Below are positions 58,901 to 64,000 of a stretch of 64,000 bases of DNA, one piece after another. A model generated the notes under the pieces. That model was not told the DNA's origin and did no database searches. It was given only the letters and a program-made list of their open reading frames with translations. A program made the translations under genes and the position numbers. This DNA is from Hydrangea macrophylla (Eukaryota > Streptophyta > Magnoliopsida > Cornales > Hydrangeaceae). Positions within the stretch are counted from its first letter, which is position 1; each line of letters opens with the position of its first letter. Location of the stretch: positions 111,443,580-111,507,579 of the forward strand of contig CM066983.1 of the NCBI GenBank assembly GCA_033977485.1, written 5' to 3'.

Positions 58901-59887
58901 AGTAGTATGATGAGCCAATTGTTGTCGGTCCTGTGGTTCCAGAATATAAAGACCATTCTCCTCTCTACCACTGCCAATCGTCCTTCCCGTGATAAGGTCC
59001 TGAAACACACAATGAGAAGGAAAAAAAGTGACACTACAATTTTGATCACGGGTGATACGACCAATAGATAAGAGGTTAGTGGTAAAGCTAGGAACATGTA
59101 AAACAGAAGATAAAGACAACGAGGGAGTGACACGGACTAAACCTTTGCCTGAAACCGAAGAGACGGTTCCATCAGCAATCCTGACTTTATCCTGACCTGA
59201 ACATAGTTTATAATCGAAAAAAATAGGAGATGAACCGGTCATATGATCGGATGCCCCGGAATCAATAATCCAAGGAAGACTAGTTTGGGAATTGAATGCA
59301 CTCACTGAAGTAGCTAAATTACCTGAACGAGCAAAAGATGATGAGGCAGTAGTAGGTGTATCCAGACGAGTCTCCAACTCTGAGGAAGATAAAGTACTGG
59401 ATGAAGGTGGAGATGAATCATCAATAGTGGAGGGACCAACAACCTCTGTATGATAAGCACGAGAATTCTCTCCTCGTCCCCCTGAGCTACGTCCCAACTC
59501 AATTGTCTGGGAAGGATTGCCCTTTCTGGAATAAGTGTTAACCATGGTCTCCCAAATATCTTGGGCAGTCGCCATGTCCAAGAAGCCCTCACCAATTTCA
59601 GGGATCATAGAGTGAACTAACCATGTCATGATAATGGAATTTTCCAACTCCCATTTGTCATAAGCTGCATCCTCGGTGCTTGGTGCTTTGTTTCGGCCGT
59701 TGATGTACCCCATCTTTCCTCTGCTTTTAAGAAACAAGGTCGCAGACTTGGACCAAGCCAGAAAATTTTGGCTATTGAAGAGGGAAGTAGTGATCTTAAA
59801 GTTCGGGTTGTTAGGGTGAGCAACAACCATGTTCTCACTTCTAGATGGCTGCGAATTGACGGTGGATCTTTCAGAATCATCCGACAT
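55998..59887 (-). pseudogene. Copia gag-pol, frameshifted, stopped and gag-deleted
   Basis: Starts MSDDSERS at 59887. Gag N-terminus is present (NFLAWSKSATLFLKS, VNTYSRKGNPSQT), but the sequence jumps to a GGRSSGGRGENS-type linker without the zinc knuckle. Protease IIDSGASDHMTG and integrase (VTFIDDFSRTTWVYM, then RSDNGEEY, NGVAERKNR) are intact. The frame breaks at about 57305-57360 (RLVAKGYTD), a TAG replaces Gln at about 57085 (SLYGLK stop SPRAW), RT YVDDIVLTGDD is present, and a further shift occurs at about 56480-56504 before RNase H (DADWAGS, SSAEAEF). About 860 residues are open in the longest part. Confidence 0.9.
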
Positions 59888-60100
59888 CGTAAATCAGCCC
59901 ACAAGAAAATTACCCGCAACAATCACTGAAAATAGAATAGAAACCGGTACCAACGAGGTCGTAGCACACAAGAGAAACTCAAATCACCATATAGGATGCA
60001 GAAATATCAGTCATCACTAATCAAGGGTCCATAGAAGAACCCAAAAAAAATGAGAGAAAGAAACTTCAATCAAAATAGGAGCGGTTGATAACTATATGAA

Positions 60101-60255
60101 AGTGAAAAAAGTTGCAATGAATAGTAGCGATGAACAGTAACGATGAACAGTGCCGATGAATAGTAGCCGTGAACAGTGCCGATGAACAGCAGCCGTGAAC
60201 AGTGCCGATGAACAGTAGCCGTGAACAGTGTCGTGAACAGTGCCGTGAACAGTGC
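60101..60255. repeat. Tandem GAACAGT repeats in the copia leader
   Basis: Roughly ten degenerate units of GATGAACAGTAGCC / GTGAACAGTGCC alternate in the untranslated leader of the defective copia element, between its 5' LTR and gag. Confidence 0.85.
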
Positions 60256-60333
60256 TCAGGTCATATTGGTGGTGGTGGTGGTGGGTTGGCGCAGGTGGTG
60301 GTTAGGGTTAGGGTTGTGGTGGCTTTGATACCA

Positions 60334-60521
60334 TGTTAAAAGCAATATTTGATCAAGCTTAGATTGAGACCAAGAGTCTCAACCCTATTTATATTAATCA
60401 CTGATAATGGAGAAATTACAAAGGTGCCCTTAGGCAAATAAAAGAAAAAAATAAAAAACTAACAACTCCATAATAACTAAGTGACAACTAATTGTCAGCT
60501 AATAAATAGCACATCTCAACA
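60334..60521 (-). repeat. 5' LTR of the defective copia element
   Basis: 188 bp, two differences from 55803-55990. The primer site ends immediately at its inner border (60322-60333). Confidence 0.92.
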
Positions 60522-60635
60522 CAGTTTGATAGAAACAGGCACTTGTGGGTTTATTTACATGGAGAGGGGGAAGAAGAAGAGTTTGAGGGTGATGGTAGCC
60601 CTCCTAGAAAGAAAGGGAAGCCACATGGGAGGGAT

Positions 60636-63600
60636 TAAATCGAATGGATGATTATTGGTTCTTATCCCATGAAGGGAAAATAACACAGTTTTGGGAGTAC
60701 TTCAGAAAGCAACTTGTAACTGATTCTTTAGCAGAAAGGGTTGATGGGCCTCTTAAGTTCAACCTCACTTTAAACAGTAGTCCAGGTCGCCCTAAACTTA
60801 ATATTTTTTTGAAAAATGATTTAAACTTCTCTTTTCTAATTGCAATTGGCTTGTGTACATTGTGGATGGCTAGCAGAACCGAGAATTATGCGTTCTATTA
60901 AATCAGGGAATTTTTGGTACTAATTTAATGACTAATGTTAATTGGGAATGCTAATATCAGAGATGGTCAGGGTAGATTGTTTAGGATTTCTAACTAAAGA
61001 GCATTTTTGGTTTAAAGAGTAAAGAATCCATCCTGAACCGTCTGGTACGGATAATCTTGAAGGTTTCCCTAGCTATAACCATGATAACTTACATTATCAC
61101 TAATTTCCAACAATTGATAGGATCTGAACTTCTGTATATTGTATTTATGTGGGCCCCTTTAAAAGCTATTTCCATATCCTTTTTCTTCATGCTAAATCGT
61201 GCTATAGAAAATAGTCTATAGAAGGAAAGGGAGTAAAATTGAGTTCCCAGACGTTTTTTTTGGAGTATAGTATAAGCTCCCAAAAGAATTGGTCACAACT
61301 CACATGTGAATTTGAGGTTGAATTGAGTGTTTCCCATGACCCCACTTTGGGGGAGCCATGGTCAAGTTTGGAAAATTGAGGACCCCATCACTTGGTGAAA
61401 TGTAATTATAAACCCACTAATTAGTGTTATCGCTTGAGATAGTGATTATGGAACTAACCATCTTTCCTAATAAGATAGACAATTGGATCTAATCGATTCA
61501 GATCAATGGTACTGAATGTTTGGGCGAATGAGCATGCAGAGTTGTAGATTGATTGTGTAGAACAGAACATGTTAGTTTATACCTAACTTTGAGGTTTTAC
61601 ATTTCGTTTCTAATATATAGTGCTCAGCTATAAAATTTCAGCAATAGGTGAAAGATGTATAATGTACTTTGCAGTTAGTACTCGGAAGTGAAGTCCTGGA
61701 GCTTTTGATTACAATATCAATCTTCATCTTAAGTATCTCTAGCAGTATAGAATCATGTATTCATACATGTACCAATGTGTAATGCATGACTTTATCTGTA
61801 CTTCCATATATTTTGTGGTTTTCAGCACGTACGAAATCTTTACATCCATGTAAGTAGAATAAACTACGCTGCAACATCTACAAGGAAATGTTTTGGACCT
61901 TTTGGTCCTCTAAGCTCACAAGAAACTGACTGCCCGAACGCGTATGCTTGTGTTTGGTGCTTCTAAACCTAAAGAAAGTAGTATGTGAGGGTGTGTTTGC
62001 TTGTGTAGCTGTGACAACTAAACAGATTAATAAAGGGCGAAAACCGAAAGGTACTCGCTGATGTCCAGACTAGCTTCATTTTTTGTCAAAAAAAGTGAGC
62101 ATTGTTTGGTAAGAAATTAAGTACTTTCTGTATTCGGAACAAGTACTTATAAACTCAGTCACTAATGGTTTGGAATTGACCATGTATTGCCATGATTGAG
62201 AATTAAGGAATTTTATTTATTTATTTTTGGTTAGGATCAATTTGTTGGGAGAATGTCTTTATCGGCTTTAGATTTTTGGCTAGTGGTGCAAGTTATGCTG
62301 CTGTCTGAGGAAGGGTATATTCAGCTATCTACTATGGGTTGTAAGGATTCCTAAAAGATAAATTCTGCTTCTGTTAATTTTTTGTGATTTAGAAAAGATA
62401 ATATATCTATTGCCCACTTTGGGTGGGTCTCTTGGTTTTCCTTACCCAAAAAAAGTGGTGGGTCCTCTCTGCACATTAAGATAAACACAAGTGTCATATT
62501 TGTTTTTGTAACTGTATACTTCCAATGTCCTTCAAGTTTTCTTGAGACAAGGGCAAATATGATGCTACATATCTATCCCATATGTTGCATTTACTCGGGT
62601 TAATTATGCTAAGAGTCTAGCATAATTAACATATATCCCATAGAGATCTAACTGAGTTGCAGCTTAGTGCTTTTATCACTTTTTCTGCAAGTTCTTTTGA
62701 TCTTAAACTTTCTGCGAATTCAAATTCCACGTGACACGCACACACTCACATAGGAGAAATTATTCTCTGTGATTTCCACTTACATATCTGTTATCTTTTT
62801 TATAGTGAAAAGTATGCTTGGTACAACTCCCTCGGCCAAATTATTGTGTCGTCCGTGTCCAGACCAGTAAATGGAAGTTGTGACAAAAAACTACCATGAC
62901 AGCTTTGACGTGCAGAAAAGAAACAGTTGTATATGCAAGAAAGAAGAGATTAATGGGCTCTGCTATTCTCAAAGACCATATCAGAAAGCAATCTCTTCGC
63001 ACCATACTTGATTGAGACCTTTTGTTGGAAAATGTATTGGTTTTCACAAAGTAATTCATTTATTTAATTCATGATGATAGTATCGCAGGGACTGAGACTA
63101 CTAATGTATGGAACTCTCTTTAGATTATTTTCTGCATACAACATAGAAGTCATTGTGTGCACACAATATTTATAATGTCCCAAGGTAGCCGTTATGAGAG
63201 TTATGCTATCATATTGTAACCTATATGAATATAATGACTCAATAATATTAAATAAACATTTGTAACCACAAGGTCATAAAATGATACTTAATTAAGGACC
63301 CAGAAAATTGTATTAATCACCCAACAAAATTTATGATTGTATTAATATATTTTTATTAAAATTCATAGCAATGCCCCACTTTTAATAAGAATAGATGATA
63401 ATTAAAAATACATAAATCAAACATGTGGATATACAATAATTAGGGCAACATAATACCATGCAATGAGTGTAGGTGTCTTTTCGGACTTGAACCTCACTTA
63501 GTGTTAATTGTCTCCATCTAAAAGGATCATAGTGGACTACACATTGAACTAGACCTTTTGAGCCAGGCTTCAACAAGTCACACACATAGTATGGATGTAA

Positions 63601-63930
63601 GATTCACGTTTCGGGTTTGCGCTATTTATGGCCCTGTGCACTATCTTGATTCTCATGGGAGTTTTGGAGGATAGCCTAATCCCCACGGTCGCAGCCTCAC
63701 GACAGTTCCCACTTAGGTGAGTCCTCCAAGTATATGTGACCTATACCTGCAGGAGAATTCCTGCCTCGGGCACATTCAGGGTAATCACTTCCTAAACGTC
63801 ATCACAAAACACAGCACAATGCCTTAGGGATGAGAAGGAGAATTTTGGATCATTATCTCCTCATATAAAGTACTGGAATATAAGTCACGCAGTATGGATG
63901 AGGTTCAATGTGGTAAAAACAATCCATACA
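60636..63930. other. No gene recognised
   Basis: After the pseudogene tail, frames are short. From about 63100 to 63900 the sequence (for example GGTCGCAGCCTCACGACAG, CCCACTTAGGTGAGTCCTCC) reads like non-coding retrotransposon sequence, but no LTR boundary could be fixed. An inverted pair TATGCTAAGAGTC / TAGCATAATTAACATA lies near 62605. Confidence 0.4.
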
Positions 63931-64000
63931 AACTTGATATACACAAAACCGACCAAACCGAATCGAACCGATAGATTGGGTCGGTTTGCTTACACCCATA
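63931..64000. mobile_element. Probable transposon end cut by the window edge
   Basis: ACCGACCAAACCGAATCGAA and GGTCGGTTTGCTTACACCC resemble the TAGGGGTGNAAGC / GGTCGGTTT ends at 27929-28042. Only one end is within the window. Confidence 0.45.

Larger units (their letters stand above)
55803..60521 (-). mobile_element. Ty1/copia retrotransposon with defective coding region
   Basis: 4719 bp on the minus strand. Two 188-bp LTRs (55803-55990 and 60334-60521) differ at only two positions that I can see. CAGTT is duplicated at 55798-55802 and 60522-60526. Primer site next to the 5' LTR: TGGTATCAAAGC, initiator tRNA-Met type with one mismatch. A purine tract (minus strand GAGGGGGAG) precedes the 3' LTR. 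LTRs run TGTTGAGATG to TTTTAACA, the standard TG...CA ends. The pol frame is broken and part of gag is missing, so it cannot make its own complete protein set. It interrupts the NFRKB-like pseudogene. Confidence 0.92.
53999..60635 (+). pseudogene. NFRKB: NFRKB-like (INO80-associated) pseudogene split by copia
   Basis: Homologue of nuclear factor related to kappa-B-binding protein, in animals a subunit of the INO80 chromatin remodeller with a winged-helix-like domain; the plant protein is much longer. Seen: ITPTLHSSFSLSIIHLLSAVRMAL, then SLTIHQIVQCVRSKLGDPRILETKEPL, then APLGAKGWKAL and SWSWVGPVSF, all characteristic. The long frame ends at a TAG (55403-55405) replacing a Gln codon; homology goes on (SLVTIKPICDEV, then YFRREEALRYLIPEWAFSYTAVDGRKS). 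A small deletion near 55620-55630 shifts the frame (VRDAAARLPASIGTRANVCT) to 55802. Copia sequence 55803-60521 then splits it; after the 5-bp duplication the frame picks up at RNRHLWVYLHGEGEEEEFEG (60528-60580) and soon stops. The N-terminal half of the gene is absent. Probably a duplicated, decayed copy. Confidence 0.85.

Overview
This is nuclear DNA of a flowering plant, most likely a eudicot. The evidence is intron-containing genes with GT-AG junctions, plant-specific families (MOS11, SGR9, PPR), Ty1/copia elements primed by initiator tRNA-Met, an Au-like SINE, an RTE-type LINE tail and many MITEs. The species cannot be named from the sequence. There are no rRNA genes, functional tRNA genes or CRISPR arrays, and there is no prokaryotic signal.

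Layout. 0-3 kb: low-complexity GGT/GAT repeats, including an array in which a perfect 20-bp palindrome recurs every 165-183 bp. 3.1-7.9 kb: a five-exon MOS11 gene (+) whose first intron holds a SINE, a LINE tail and another transposon and whose fourth intron holds a MITE. 11.9-14.0 kb: a four-exon coiled-coil protein gene (-) whose last-exon acceptor segment is triplicated. 14-25.6 kb: no gene, but a dense set of inverted-repeat transposons, many with clear target-site duplications. 25.9-26.8 kb: an intact single-exon SGR9 RING E3 ligase gene (-). 29.7-34.7 kb: a PPR pseudogene (-) with point lesions, split by a 3.2-kb LTR-like insertion that left a 5-bp duplication. 36-38.6 kb: a cluster of MITEs, one nested in another. 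39.0-44.0 kb: a small Tudor/PTM-like protein gene (+), probably with a non-coding first exon 4.4 kb upstream. 47.2-53.0 kb: a hAT-like element interrupted by an apparently intact copia element whose two LTRs look identical. 54.0-60.6 kb: an NFRKB-like (INO80-associated) pseudogene (+) split by a second copia element that is coding-defective but has nearly identical LTRs. 60.6-64 kb: nothing recognised except a probable transposon end at the window edge.

The three live host genes (MOS11, SGR9, the Tudor-like gene) and the coiled-coil gene have no visible functional link; this is an ordinary gene-sparse plant interval shaped by transposition. I found no convincing new biological system. The best leads are the possibly mobile copia element with non-canonical LTR ends, the defective but recent copia neighbour, the triplicated exon segment, the palindromic tandem array, and a family of foldback MITEs with 9-10 bp duplications.
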